A stretch of 64,000 bases of DNA from an uncultured Dehalococcoidia bacterium (GTDB taxonomy: Bacteria; Chloroflexota; Dehalococcoidia; Lucifugimonadales; CATQGZ01). Positions 52,289 to 62,094 of the stretch are shown piece after piece. Location: the NCBI GenBank assembly GCA_958295685.1, contig OY282365.1, forward strand, positions 1,922,001 to 1,986,000, given 5' to 3'. The stretch's first letter is position 1. Each line of letters begins with the position of its first letter. The position numbers and the translations under genes are program-made. A model generated the notes under the pieces. It did no database searches and was not told where the DNA came from. It saw nothing but the letters and a program-made list of their open reading frames with translations.

Positions 52289-52567
52289 TCAGTGGTAGTC
52301 GGTGACTTCAATCTCCATCGCGCCCCTGCCCGTCCAGACAAAACACACGCGCCACCGGTCGTTGATGCGGATGCTGTACTGGCCCTCTCGATCTCCCCGA
52401 AGGGCTTCGAGCCTATGGGATGGCGGCACCCGAAGGTCGGTGAGCGCGACGGCTGCCATCACTCGCTGTAGTCTCACTCGCGCCCGGCGCTGGATGTCGG
52501 CCGGTAATCGACGAACCACTCTCCCGGCGAAGAGCCGCTGAGCGTCGTCATGTCTGAATCGATTCAC
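52289..52567 (-). CDS. higB: HigB-family toxin (RelE-like mRNA interferase)
   Basis: 92 residues, full length. Conserved blocks: FRHDDAQRLFAG, LTDLRVPPSHRLEALRG, GQYSIRINDRWRVCF and a C-terminal VTDYH. Cleaves mRNA on the ribosome when not bound by HigA. Starts at GTG 52567 only about 2 nt after the predicted transcription start, so the mRNA seems leaderless with no ribosome site. Confidence 0.92.
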   Translation of the reverse strand: MNRFRHDDAQRLFAGRVVRRLPADIQRRARVRLQRVMAAVALTDLRVPPSHRLEALRGDREGQYSIRINDRWRVCFVWTGRGAMEIEVTDYH

Positions 52568-52575
52568 TGCCGGCG

Positions 52576-52604
52576 ATATTAACGAGGTCGGTTAATAATG
52601 TCAA
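52576..52604 (-). promoter_or_regulatory. higBA promoter with palindromic operator
   Basis: Minus strand: TTGACA (52604-52599), 17 bp spacer, TAATAT (52581-52576). An inverted repeat ATTAAC-7 nt-GTTAAT (52578-52596) overlaps spacer and -10, where HigA binding would block RNA polymerase. Confidence 0.75.
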
Positions 52605-52701
52605 GGATAATCATACCTCCCGAATCCCCCCACCGCACCCTGAGCAACAGCCCGCAGGACGAGTTTACTTCGGCCGGAAGCACGCGCAAATTTTCTGAAC
52701 A

Positions 52702-52710
52702 TGGTATAAT
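52702..52710 (+). promoter_or_regulatory. Extended -10 promoter of gyrB
   Basis: TGGTATAAT (TG, G, TATAAT), consensus extended -10, about 94 bp before the gyrB ATG; no -35 match. Divergent from the higBA promoter. Confidence 0.6.
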
Positions 52711-52803
52711 ATAACCACTCGGCGCCTTGAAATATTCCCGCATCTGTCTTCCCCTATAAAGGGTATCGCCGAGCCTCCACGGCCCGCAGCAGGAGTACAG
52801 TCG

Positions 52804-54756
52804 ATGTCCATCGACCAACGCGAGAGAACCGAGATCGACAAGTACACGGCCGAAGACATCCAGGTGCTGGAGGGCATGGAGGCTGTACGCCGCCGGCCCG
52901 GCATGTACATCGGCAGCACCGACCAGCGCGGCCTCCATCACCTGATCCAGGAAATCGTCGACAACGCCGTCGACGAATTCATGGTGGGCCAGTGCTCGCG
53001 CTTCGAGGTTCGCATCCACGCCGACGGCAGCGTGAGCGTTGAGGACGACGGCCGAGGCATCCCCGTCGACGTCCACCCCAAGACCGGCGTCTCCGCCGTC
53101 GAGACCGTCATGACCACACTCCACGCCGGAGGCAAGTTCGGAGGCAAGGCCTACAGCGTCTCCGGGGGACTCCACGGCGTCGGCGCATCCGTCGTGAACG
53201 CCCTCTCGACCTCGACGAAGGTGAGAGTCTACCGCGACGACAGGGTCTACAGCCAGGACTTCTCCAAGGGCGAGCCCACCACCTCGCTGACCTCGGCCCC
53301 CGCCGACGAGTCAACCAGGGACAAGGTAGGCACGTCCATCACGTTCATGCCCGACACCGACATATTCGAAGGGCTGAACTACGACTTCAAGGAGCTCGCC
53401 CAACGCTTCAAGGAGATGGCCTACCTCAACAAGGGCCTCTCCATCTCGTTCCGAAGCGACTGGCACTCCGACCTCTGGCCCAACAACCGCGTCTCATACT
53501 ACTTCGACGGCGGCATCTCCAGCTTCGTCCGCAGCCTGAACGAGGGACGCGAAGTCGTCCACCAGGACCCGATCTACGCCGAGAAGCAAGTGAACGGCAC
53601 CCTCGTCGAGACCGCCCTCCAGTACAACGACAGCTTCACGGAGCACGTCTACTCGTTCGCCAACTGCGTCAACACCCAGGACGGCGGCACGCACGTGACC
53701 GGCTTCAGAGCCGCCATGACCCGCGTCATAAACGACTTCGCGCGGAAGCAGAAGCTCATCAAGGACAGCGACCCCAACCTGTCCGGCGAAGACACCCGGG
53801 AGGGCCTGACCGCCGTCGTCAGCGTAAAGCTCACCGATCCACAATTCGAAGGCCAGACCAAGGACAAGCTCGGCAACCCGGAGGTCAGGACACAGGTTGA
53901 GGGCGTGGTCGCCGAGGCGCTTCTCTACTACCTCGAAGACCACCCGAAGGAAGCCAGGCGCATCATCGAAAAGACCCTCACCGCGCAGCGGGCCAGAGAG
54001 GCCGCGCGGAAGGCGCGCGACCTAGTCATCCGAAAGAACGCCCTCGACGGCGGCGGGCTGCCAGGAAAGCTCGCCGACTGCTCGGAAAAGAACCCCGAAC
54101 TCTGCGAACTCTACATCGTCGAAGGCGACTCCGCAGGAGGCACGGCCAAGATGGGCAGGGACAGGGCCACCCAGGCCATCCTCCCCCTATGGGGCAAGAT
54201 ACTCAATGTCGAAAAGGCCCGCGCCGACAAGATGCTCGAACACGCCGCCATCCGTGCCATCATCACGGCCATCGGCGCCGGACTGGACGAAGACTTCGAT
54301 CTCGACAAGCTTCGATACCACCGCATCATCATAATGACCGACGCCGACGTCGACGGCGCGCACATACGCACCCTGCTGCTCACCTTCTTCTTCCGACACA
54401 TGCCCCTGCTCATCAGCAACGGCCACCTCTACATCGCCCAGCCCCCCAGATACAAGGTATCCGCAGGCAAGAGCTTCCAGTACGCCCTCTCCGACGTCGA
54501 GAGGGACGCCATACTCGTCCAGCTCAACGGCAGGCGCAACGTCAACATACAGCGATACAAGGGATTGGGCGAAATGAACGCCTCCCAGCTCTGGGAGACC
54601 ACCATGGACCCGGAGGTCCGCACGCTGCTGAGGGTCACGCTGGGCGACGTCGCAGGCGACGACAGGATATTCTCCCTACTGATGGGCGACGTCGTCGAGC
54701 CCCGCAGAAACTTCATCCAGGCCCACGCCCTGGAAGTCACCGAACTGGACGTCTAG
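52804..54756 (+). CDS. gyrB: DNA gyrase subunit B
   Basis: 650 residues. GHKL ATPase domain: EIVDNAVDEF, DDGRGIPVD, GGLHGVGASVVNALS; transducer domain; TOPRIM domain: YIVEGDSAGGTAK and MTDADVDGAHIRTLLL; C-terminal QRYKGLGEMNASQLWETTMDP split across the usual family signature. Introduces negative supercoils with GyrA, which is not in the window. ParE is an alternative, but sequence and length fit GyrB. ATG follows AGGAG. Confidence 0.95.
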   Translation: MSIDQRERTEIDKYTAEDIQVLEGMEAVRRRPGMYIGSTDQRGLHHLIQEIVDNAVDEFMVGQCSRFEVRIHADGSVSVEDDGRGIPVDVHPKTGVSAVETVMTTLHAGGKFGGKAYSVSGGLHGVGASVVNALSTSTKVRVYRDDRVYSQDFSKGEPTTSLTSAPADESTRDKVGTSITFMPDTDIFEGLNYDFKELAQRFKEMAYLNKGLSISFRSDWHSDLWPNNRVSYYFDGGISSFVRSLNEGREVVHQDPIYAEKQVNGTLVETALQYNDSFTEHVYSFANCVNTQDGGTHVTGFRAAMTRVINDFARKQKLIKDSDPNLSGEDTREGLTAVVSVKLTDPQFEGQTKDKLGNPEVRTQVEGVVAEALLYYLEDHPKEARRIIEKTLTAQRAREAARKARDLVIRKNALDGGGLPGKLADCSEKNPELCELYIVEGDSAGGTAKMGRDRATQAILPLWGKILNVEKARADKMLEHAAIRAIITAIGAGLDEDFDLDKLRYHRIIIMTDADVDGAHIRTLLLTFFFRHMPLLISNGHLYIAQPPRYKVSAGKSFQYALSDVERDAILVQLNGRRNVNIQRYKGLGEMNASQLWETTMDPEVRTLLRVTLGDVAGDDRIFSLLMGDVVEPRRNFIQAHALEVTELDV

Positions 54757-54962
54757 CCGCTCCTCTGCACCCCGGCTCAGCGTCTATCGCCGAGTACGGT
54801 GTCTGAGATCGCCCCTCCCTGGATGCGAACGGGCTTGAAGATGGCGCGTCCGGAGGCTCCGGTCTGGAATCGCGGGTGCCGTCGATTGACTCTTATTGCG
54901 GTGACGGGATAGACCTGACCGTCACGGATGCTTCGGGCGCTACACCTCACAGTAGTGCCCCC

Positions 54963-55883
54963 TCAGTCCCACATACCCGTGCTGAAGTAACGCTCGCCGA
55001 TGTCGTTGAGGACCGTGACCACCTTGCCGCTCTCGATCCCCAGCGCCACCTCGTAGGCCCCCATGACGTATCCCCCCGAAGACTGTCCAGCAAATATCCC
55101 CATGCGCGACAGCACGCGCGACATCTTCCTGGCCTCGTCCACGTCCGCCGGTATCATCCGGTCCAAGACGCTCTCGTCGAAGGTCGCAGGGACTATGTGC
55201 TCCTCGCCCAGCGGCTTCAGACCCTCGATACCGGGCCACTCGGGCGGATTGATCCCGATCACCTGAACGCCGGGGACGGCCTCCTTGAGACGGCGCCCGA
55301 CCCCGGAGATCGTGCCGCCGGTCCCGACGCCCGCCACGAAGTGAGTGACGTCTGGCACTTGCCTCAGTATCTCCTCCGCCGTCGTGTCATAGTGCGCCTG
55401 CGGGTTGTGCATGTTCGAATACTGATCACAGAAAAAGTAGCGGCCCGGATCACGCTCGTTCACCCGGATCACCTCCCGCATCGTCTCGTCGTATCCCAGC
55501 ATCGGGTCGGTGAAGATCATCTCGGCCCCGTGAGCCCGAATGCGCCTCTTCCGCTCCTCGCTGGCGTTCTCCGGCATGACCAGAGTCACGCCGTACCCGA
55601 GCGTCGCCCCGATCATCGCATAGGCTATTCCCGCGTTGCCCGACGTGGCGTCCAGAACCCTCTTGCCCGGCGACAGCTCCCCCGACATCACGGCCTCGGC
55701 CAGCATCCGCAGAACAGGCCTGTCCTTGATCGAACCCCCGGGATTCAGATGCTCGGACTTGGCGTATATCTCCACACCGCCCAACTCCATCGGCAACTCC
55801 AACCTCACGGTGGGCGTATTGCCGATGGCAAGAAGCGGCGGATAATTCGCGACGAACTCGAGAAACTCGGCCGGCGGCGGCAA
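54963..55883 (-). CDS. Cysteine synthase family (PLP-dependent beta-family enzyme)
   Basis: 306 residues. PLP lysine in NPGGSIKDRP, substrate loop TSGNAGIA, and phosphate loop GVGTGGTISG are the O-acetylserine sulfhydrylase/cystathionine beta-synthase signatures. No CBS domains. It could make cysteine from O-acetylserine or O-phosphoserine with sulfide. TTG start at 55883 follows AGGAGA. No clear partner genes. Confidence 0.9.
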   Translation of the reverse strand: MPPPAEFLEFVANYPPLLAIGNTPTVRLELPMELGGVEIYAKSEHLNPGGSIKDRPVLRMLAEAVMSGELSPGKRVLDATSGNAGIAYAMIGATLGYGVTLVMPENASEERKRRIRAHGAEMIFTDPMLGYDETMREVIRVNERDPGRYFFCDQYSNMHNPQAHYDTTAEEILRQVPDVTHFVAGVGTGGTISGVGRRLKEAVPGVQVIGINPPEWPGIEGLKPLGEEHIVPATFDESVLDRMIPADVDEARKMSRVLSRMGIFAGQSSGGYVMGAYEVALGIESGKVVTVLNDIGERYFSTGMWD

Positions 55884-55995
55884 TCAAGTCTCCTAGGCGC
55901 TTGAGGAAGGCGGCGTGATCCACCCCAGTATATCCACCATCGTCAACCGCCGTCCACAACAACGGCACAGGTGAACAGTCGAACAGTCACCTCTG

Positions 55996-56023
55996 TTGAC
56001 CACTGCCGGGAGTCTGATAGTAT
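55996..56023 (+). promoter_or_regulatory. Putative promoter of manC
   Basis: TTGACC (55996-56001), 16 bp spacer, TAGTAT (56018-56023). It implies a start near 56030 and excludes the upstream in-frame ATG at 56022 as a translation start. Confidence 0.45.
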
Positions 56024-56102
56024 GGGCGGAGCCGACTCTCCGTCACGAACGATCCAACCTGGACACGGTCACGCGGGCCGTGTCCGCATCCAGGGTGAGT
56101 TG

Positions 56103-57608
56103 ATGGCCCCCTGCCCGGACCAAGCAATATCCGTCCACCCCGTAATCCTAGCCGGCGGCTCCGGCACGCGGCTCTGGCCCCTCTCGAGGGAGTACTTCCC
56201 GAAGCCGTTCCTCAACCTTGCGGGGAACCGTTCGCTGTTCCAGGAGACCATTCTCCGACTGGACGGGATTGAGCGCGTCTCTCGTCCCACCGTGGTCTGC
56301 AACGAAGAGCACCGCTTCCTGGTCGTGGAGCAGACAGGAGAGATCGAAAGCCCTCCGCTGTCCATCATCCTGGAGCCCGCAAGCCGCAACACGGCCCCCG
56401 CCCTGACGCTGGCCGCGCTTGCCCTCACAGGCTCCGGCGCCGAGCGCCCTGACCCGGTGATGGTCGTGCTGCCCGCGGACCACGTTATCAAGGACATGCC
56501 GCCCTTCCGGTCGGCGGTACGAGCGGGGATCGAGCTGGCGGCCCGGGGCAGCCTGGTAACCTTCGGCATCGTGCCGCGCTCTCCCAAGACGGGATACGGG
56601 TATGTCGAGAAGGGCCCCGCCCTCGACCCGGCCGCCGTCGGGAGCGGCCCGTTCAGGGTATCGAGGTTCATCGAGAAGCCGGACGCCCCTCAGGCCGAAA
56701 GCATGGTGAGGTCCGGCCGCTTCCTGTGGAACAGCGGCATGTTCGTCATGAGGGCGTCACTCTGGCTCAGGGAGATCGAGGCCCGCCGGCCCGACATCTT
56801 CGCGGCCTGCCGCGCGGCCCACCACGCGGGACGGCGGGACGGAACCTTCCTCCAGCCGGACAGGAACTCGTTCGAAGCCTGCCCTGCCGATTCCATCGAC
56901 TACGCGGTCCTGGAGAAGGCCGCAGGCGGAGACGCCGCTCCGGAGTCGGCGGACTGCGTGGTCATACAACTCGACGCAGGCTGGTCCGACGTCGGCGCCT
57001 GGTCGGCTCTGTGGGAGGATGGCGCGCGGGACGCGGACGGCAACGTGAAGGTGGGCGACGTCCACGCCGAGTCCACCGCCAACTCCCTGCTGATCGGAAC
57101 CCACAGGCTTCTGGCGACGGTCGGCCTCGAAGACGTCATCGCCGTGGAGACCCCGGACGCCGTGCTGGTGGCGGGAAGGGACAGAGTGCAGGACGTCAAG
57201 AACATCGTGGCCGCGCTGAGGGCGAACGGCAGGCCAGAGCAGGAGAACCCCCGCCGCGTTCACCGACCCTGGGGAAGCTATGAAACTGTCGACTCGGGTC
57301 CTGGATTCCAGGTCAAGCGTCTCACGGTGAACCCCGGCGCCTCGCTCTCGCTCCAGATACACCATAGCCGCTCGGAGCACTGGGTGGTCGTGGAGGGAAC
57401 CGCCAGAGTTACCAGGGGACACGAGCAGCTCACGCTTGGCGCGACCGAGTCGATCGACATCCCGGTCGGGGTCAGGCACCGCCTGGAGAACCCCGGAGAC
57501 GTTCCGGTCAAGGTCATAGAGGTTCAGTCAGGCGAGTACCTCGGCGAGGACGACATAGTCCGGGTCGAGGACCGCTACGACCGGGGCACGCCTGAGCAGC
57601 CTCGCTGA
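56103..57608 (+). CDS. manC: Mannose-1-phosphate guanylyltransferase / mannose-6-phosphate isomerase
   Basis: 501 residues. The N-terminal nucleotidyltransferase domain begins VILAGGSGTRLWPLSR and has FIEKPD; the C-terminal type II PMI cupin has RPWGSYETV and HHSRSEHWVVVEG metal ligands. It makes mannose-6-phosphate and GDP-mannose, precursors for the glycosyltransferase cluster at 42-49 kb. ATG 56103 (after GGGTGAG) was chosen over the frame start at 55971 because the promoter lies between them. Confidence 0.9.
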   Translation: MAPCPDQAISVHPVILAGGSGTRLWPLSREYFPKPFLNLAGNRSLFQETILRLDGIERVSRPTVVCNEEHRFLVVEQTGEIESPPLSIILEPASRNTAPALTLAALALTGSGAERPDPVMVVLPADHVIKDMPPFRSAVRAGIELAARGSLVTFGIVPRSPKTGYGYVEKGPALDPAAVGSGPFRVSRFIEKPDAPQAESMVRSGRFLWNSGMFVMRASLWLREIEARRPDIFAACRAAHHAGRRDGTFLQPDRNSFEACPADSIDYAVLEKAAGGDAAPESADCVVIQLDAGWSDVGAWSALWEDGARDADGNVKVGDVHAESTANSLLIGTHRLLATVGLEDVIAVETPDAVLVAGRDRVQDVKNIVAALRANGRPEQENPRRVHRPWGSYETVDSGPGFQVKRLTVNPGASLSLQIHHSRSEHWVVVEGTARVTRGHEQLTLGATESIDIPVGVRHRLENPGDVPVKVIEVQSGEYLGEDDIVRVEDRYDRGTPEQPR

Positions 57609-57685
57609 CGGTGTTCGGGGCGATCTGTCCAACGTCTGACGACGGCAGGCCGCGGCGCTCTTGACCTGGTGACCGCAGGTCACCC

Positions 57686-59422
57686 TCACTGGATACTGGC
57701 AGCGTGTACCGTGTCCTCGACGTCCGCGGTGGTAAACACCCGGCCGTTGTCCCTCGGACGGAGCCTCGTGGCCTGGTTGCAGACAGCCGCTCCGTAGAGG
57801 AAGATCAGCCCCGCAATGAACGACCATGACAGAAGGATTACTACGGATGACGCGGGGCCGTAAATAGCGCTGCGCGAGGTGGCGATGCCGCCCAGGATGA
57901 TGGAGATGTATCTGGCGGCCTCGAAGAGCAGCACGGCGATGATCGCGCCGAACGTTGCGTCCCTGTACCTAACATCCACGCTCGGCAGCGTACGGTACAT
58001 GAACGTGAAGGCGGCCGTGGTGAGAACTACGTCCAAGGCGATGGACGCGGCGCTTGTAATGAACAGAGTGGGCCTGTCGATGGGTATGCCAGCGTCTGCC
58101 AGCATGTCACTCACGCTCACCAGTATCTGGAAGACCACTGACAGGCCCAGTGTCGCAAGGAATACCGTGACTAGGAGCGCGACCAGGCCGACCTGCGCGA
58201 CCGTCGCGCTGAGCAATTTACGGGGACTACTGCCGAATACGCGGTTGATGGCGCGGTTGGCTGCCATGAAAAGGCCGTTTGAGGCTGCGACGATGGTCAC
58301 CAGGGCGACGACTCCGGCGAGCACCTGCTCCTGGAAGAGATGCGGAATGGCGGCGTCGAGGAATTCCTGCGAGGCGGGGAAGAAGCGGAGGAAGAAGTCG
58401 GTCAAGAAGGCCTGAGTCGTCTGGGCATCGGCGACAAGTGTCAGGACGAGCACCGAAAACGTCGCCAGGGGGAATAACGAAAGGAGGGTGAAGAAGGCCA
58501 GGGAGCCTGCCAGGTCCAGGGCCCCGACTCGCACAAGGTCCGTCACCGCTTCCCATAGCGCTTGTATGCGCCATGCTCCTCGTCCCCTTTCGAGTTCTCT
58601 GGTGATCTCTTTCGTGTACTGTCTGAACCGCTCTTCGATCTCGGCGCCCAGGAGGGGCGGCGAAGACCTGATGGTTTCGAGTGAAGCTCGCCTCACTCGG
58701 TTGCCCGCGCGCCTGCTGACGGCGTAGGCGGCCTCGGCCGCTCCGGCCGCAGCGGCCAGCCCGGCCTCTGAGCCGGCTGAGTGAGCGGCGGTTTGGATGA
58801 CTGCCTGAGCTATCTTTAGTGTGTCTTCGTCAGCGGGCGCCATGGCGGCGGTCAGGTCTCTCGAGCTGCCGAAGATCGCTTCCGCCACGTCACCGCCGGT
58901 GGCCTCGATGCCCTCTATCACGCCCCGAATGACGGCGCCGGCGAGGCGCCCGACGTCCTCGCCGCTGTCCTGAACTGCTTCGAGCGCCCCTCTCGATGCT
59001 GCCGTCACCGCTTCGTCGGCGTCCAGACCTGCTTCGACGGCGCCGCGTATGGCCCCTGCCACTGTTTCTCTGCCTGCCTGGTCGAGGCCGACGCCGGCGT
59101 CGATGGAGCTTCGTATCCCTCCGATGACGGCGTTCCGGACCGCCGGGGCTGTGAGGCGTGTGGTCTCGCTCGTACCGCGCAGGACGCCGATCACGGCGTC
59201 CTGCGTGAAGGCGCCCGCCTCTCCTCTGATCTCGTTGACCGCCTTGACCGCGCCGGCAACGGCGTCTCTGACCGCCTGTCCCGCCTCGTACCTCAGGCTG
59301 CCGGTCCTGTGTACCGTTCTGGCCGAGACCTCCTGGACGAGCGATCTGGTGATGCGCGTCCTTTGCCTCGCCTGTCGAATCAGCGCGAGGCGGACCATGC
59401 GTCCGGTCCTTCCTAGCTGCAT
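57686..59422 (-). CDS. YihY/BrkB-family membrane protein with a long helical N-terminal extension
   Basis: 578 residues; typical YihY proteins have about 300. The C-terminal part (about 285-550) is the BrkB/YihY domain with six membrane helices (GSLAFFTLLSLFPLATF; SRSAIYGPASSVVILLSW). The N-terminal 270 residues consist of degenerate 30-40 residue helical repeats of the form AVxGAIRGxVEAG. Function is unknown; the old 'RNase BN' name is a misassignment. Start at 59422; no neighbouring partner. Confidence 0.85.
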   Translation of the reverse strand: MQLGRTGRMVRLALIRQARQRTRITRSLVQEVSARTVHRTGSLRYEAGQAVRDAVAGAVKAVNEIRGEAGAFTQDAVIGVLRGTSETTRLTAPAVRNAVIGGIRSSIDAGVGLDQAGRETVAGAIRGAVEAGLDADEAVTAASRGALEAVQDSGEDVGRLAGAVIRGVIEGIEATGGDVAEAIFGSSRDLTAAMAPADEDTLKIAQAVIQTAAHSAGSEAGLAAAAGAAEAAYAVSRRAGNRVRRASLETIRSSPPLLGAEIEERFRQYTKEITRELERGRGAWRIQALWEAVTDLVRVGALDLAGSLAFFTLLSLFPLATFSVLVLTLVADAQTTQAFLTDFFLRFFPASQEFLDAAIPHLFQEQVLAGVVALVTIVAASNGLFMAANRAINRVFGSSPRKLLSATVAQVGLVALLVTVFLATLGLSVVFQILVSVSDMLADAGIPIDRPTLFITSAASIALDVVLTTAAFTFMYRTLPSVDVRYRDATFGAIIAVLLFEAARYISIILGGIATSRSAIYGPASSVVILLSWSFIAGLIFLYGAAVCNQATRLRPRDNGRVFTTADVEDTVHAASIQ

Positions 59423-59509
59423 CCCTATCTACCTCCGAGCCGTCCGCGCCGAGACGGTCCCGGCGTCGAGCCCGAACATGAACAGCCGATCCGTCATGGC
59501 AGGCATGGG

Positions 59510-61177
59510 TTACTGGGCCAGCCGTGCCAGCGTTTCTCGAACCAGGTCAGAGGGCACGTTAGTCCGTGTAACGGCGTTGCCGATGCCGTCCAGCAGCACC
59601 CAGTGGATGCTCCCGTCCCGCGTCTTCTTGTCGGACTTCATGGCCTCTGCCACCGCGTGGGTGTCCATGCCCGGATACGAGAGCGGCAGGCCATAGCCTT
59701 CGATGAGGCTGCGCTGCCTCTCCAGGTCTGAGTCCGAAAGCATCCCCAGTCGGTTGGCGAGGCGCCCGGCCCCCATCATCCCCACGCTTACCGCCTCTCC
59801 GTGGAGGAGGGCGGAATAGCCGGTCGCGGCCTCGAGGGCGTGGCCGATGGTGTGGCCGTAGTTCAACAGCGCGCGGATGCCGAGGGTCTCCTTTTCATCT
59901 TGCGCGACCACGGACGCCTTGATCGAGACGCTCCTTCGTATGGCGTCGGTCGTCTGCTCAGGCTCCAGCGCGCAGATGGCGCTTCGCTGCCTCTCGAACA
60001 GGCCGAGCAGGGTTCTGTCGAGTATGAGGCCCTTCTTGATGCCCTCGGCCCATCCCGCGGTCGTCTCGCGGTCCGGGAGACTCCTGAGCGCGCTGACGTC
60101 TGAGAGGACGAATCTCGGCTGGTGGAACGTGCCGACGAGGTTCTTCCCGTGGGGCAGGTCGACCGCGGCCTTTCCACCTATCGAGGCGTCGAGCATGGCG
60201 AGGAGGGTCGTCGGGACCTGTGCGAAGGGCATACCCCTGAGATAGGTGGCGGCCACAAACCCGGCCAGGTCTCCGACCATGCCTCCGCCGACCGCGACTA
60301 TCAGGTGCTTTCTCTCGGCTCGTTCTTTGGCGAGCCATTCGTAGACGGCGGCTGCGCTACCGATGGTCTTGTTCCGCTCGCCGGGCTCCACCAGGTATAG
60401 TCGGGCGTCGATGCCTGCGTTTTCGAGGGAGCTCTGGGCCCGCCTGGCATGCTCCTTCGCGCCGGAGTCGCCGATGACGAAGGCCGCCGCCGGGTCGACG
60501 ACCTCTGCGGCCCTCTCACCGAGCTTGCCGATGATGTCCCAGCCTACCCACACGGGGTACTCGCCGCCCGTGGTGCGGACCACCGCTGCGAGGTCGGTGG
60601 AATCCCCCGGCGCCTCGTCAGGTACAGGGCGGACAGGGTCGTCCGCGCCTGCCAGGGTTCGCCAGGCGCGGACGACCTCGGCGGCGGCTTCGTCCGGCGT
60701 CATCCCGTCCGTGTGGATGGTCCAGTGAGAGAGCGCGTAGGCCGCCTGCCGCTCGGCCTTCAGTGAGCGGATCCGGTTCGGCGGGTCTTCGGACTCGAGC
60801 ATTGGCCGGACGACGGAGCCGCGCTGCGCGCCTTGCTTTTCGAGCCGCGCGTGGATCGTCTCGGGGCGTGCCTCCAGGCACACGATGATGCCGTTCTGCT
60901 CCATTGCGAGGCGGTTCCGCGCGTCCATGGGCAGGCCGCCGCCCGTGGAGACCACCCGGCGCTCCCCTGAAGCTGCTCGAGCGATACACACGCGCTCCAG
61001 CTTCCTGAAGAGGGGCTCTCCGCCCTCCGCGAACACCTCGTCTATGGATTTCCCGGCCTGCTCGACTACGAGATCGTCGGTGTCGACGAAGAGCCAGCCC
61101 AGGCGGCGGGCCGCCGCCTTTCCGACCGAGGTCTTGCCTGACCCGGAGAATCCGGTGATGAAGATGTTCTTCTTCAA
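59510..61177 (-). CDS. aroKB: Bifunctional shikimate kinase / 3-dehydroquinate synthase
   Basis: 555 residues. The shikimate kinase domain (1-175) has P-loop GFSGSGKTSVG, DTDDLVVE and STGGGLPMD. The dehydroquinate synthase domain (about 190-555) has VGGGMVGDLAGFVAATY, GGKAAVDLPHGKNLVG and LNYGHTIGHALE. It covers the second and fifth steps of the shikimate pathway; fused AroKB enzymes are known in several phyla. The TTG at 61177 overlaps the aroE stop (TTGA) and places the P-loop where family N-termini do; longer upstream frame is aroE shadow. Confidence 0.92.
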   Translation of the reverse strand: MKKNIFITGFSGSGKTSVGKAAARRLGWLFVDTDDLVVEQAGKSIDEVFAEGGEPLFRKLERVCIARAASGERRVVSTGGGLPMDARNRLAMEQNGIIVCLEARPETIHARLEKQGAQRGSVVRPMLESEDPPNRIRSLKAERQAAYALSHWTIHTDGMTPDEAAAEVVRAWRTLAGADDPVRPVPDEAPGDSTDLAAVVRTTGGEYPVWVGWDIIGKLGERAAEVVDPAAAFVIGDSGAKEHARRAQSSLENAGIDARLYLVEPGERNKTIGSAAAVYEWLAKERAERKHLIVAVGGGMVGDLAGFVAATYLRGMPFAQVPTTLLAMLDASIGGKAAVDLPHGKNLVGTFHQPRFVLSDVSALRSLPDRETTAGWAEGIKKGLILDRTLLGLFERQRSAICALEPEQTTDAIRRSVSIKASVVAQDEKETLGIRALLNYGHTIGHALEAATGYSALLHGEAVSVGMMGAGRLANRLGMLSDSDLERQRSLIEGYGLPLSYPGMDTHAVAEAMKSDKKTRDGSIHWVLLDGIGNAVTRTNVPSDLVRETLARLAQ

Positions 61178-62046
61178 GAGTGCGCTCGTGGCTGGGCCAT
61201 CCGTTCCAGCGCCTTTTTCGCGGCCTCGAACATCACCTCGGTGGGAGCTTCCCGGCCCGTCCATAGTTCGAACGCGCCAGCGCCCTGGTAGACGAGCATG
61301 GGAAGCCCCCCGAGGCAGGCGGCGCCTGCCTGAGCGGCCTGCCTGAGCAGAGGCGTCTCTGTCGGATTGTACACCATGTCATATACGAGGGCTGAGGACG
61401 GGATGATCCCTGGCGGCAGCGGCGACGCCGAGCCCGCTCCGCCGCCCTCCATCCCTACCGAGGTGGAGTTGACGATCAGGTCGGCCTTCCGGACGGCGCC
61501 CTCTATGTCCGGGCCGTCCAGGCTGATGGATGCGATGTCGCGCAGGACGTCTCGGACATCGTCCGCGAGGGACGAGGCGCGCCGGAGGGTGCGGTTTGCT
61601 ATGACCAGCGACGCGGCCCCCTCTTCCGCGAGGGCGAAGGCCGCGGCCCTGGCGGCTCCCCCGGCGCCGAGGAGCACGACGCGCTTGCCGCGCGGCTCGA
61701 ATCCGCCGGTGACCCTCAGCGAGGTGATGAAGCCGTAGGCGTCGGTGTTGCAGCCCGTGAGCCCGTCGTTCTCACGGACGATGGTGTTCACCGCTCCTAT
61801 GGCCTGCGCCGACGCGTCCAGCCGGTCGACCATTCCGGCCACGCGCTCCTTGTGCGGCACGGTGACGTTCGCGCCGAGGCTTCCCGGGTCCCTCAGGGAG
61901 CCGACCTTCGCCTCCAGCAGGTCGGGATGCGTGGGCCAGGCGTGGTACTCGACGGGCAGCGAGTAGTAGTCGAACGCGGCCTGCTGGAACGCGGGTGAGA
62001 TGGTGTGGCCCAGCGGGAAGCCGATCAGTCCAACGAGGGAGGCCAT
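61174..62046 (-). CDS. aroE: Shikimate dehydrogenase
   Basis: 290 residues. Catalytic Lys in NVTVPHKE, catalytic Asp in CNTDAYGF, NADP domain VLLGAGGAARAAAFAL with NRTLRRA giving NADP preference. Fourth step of the shikimate pathway, encoded next to aroKB with a TTGA overlap. 48 bp after folB. Confidence 0.94.
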   Translation of the reverse strand: MASLVGLIGFPLGHTISPAFQQAAFDYYSLPVEYHAWPTHPDLLEAKVGSLRDPGSLGANVTVPHKERVAGMVDRLDASAQAIGAVNTIVRENDGLTGCNTDAYGFITSLRVTGGFEPRGKRVVLLGAGGAARAAAFALAEEGAASLVIANRTLRRASSLADDVRDVLRDIASISLDGPDIEGAVRKADLIVNSTSVGMEGGGAGSASPLPPGIIPSSALVYDMVYNPTETPLLRQAAQAGAACLGGLPMLVYQGAGAFELWTGREAPTEVMFEAAKKALERMAQPRAHS

Positions 62047-62094
62047 GTGAGCAGCAAGTGTATCAGACAGCGGCGGGGGGCATTGTCCGCGTCG

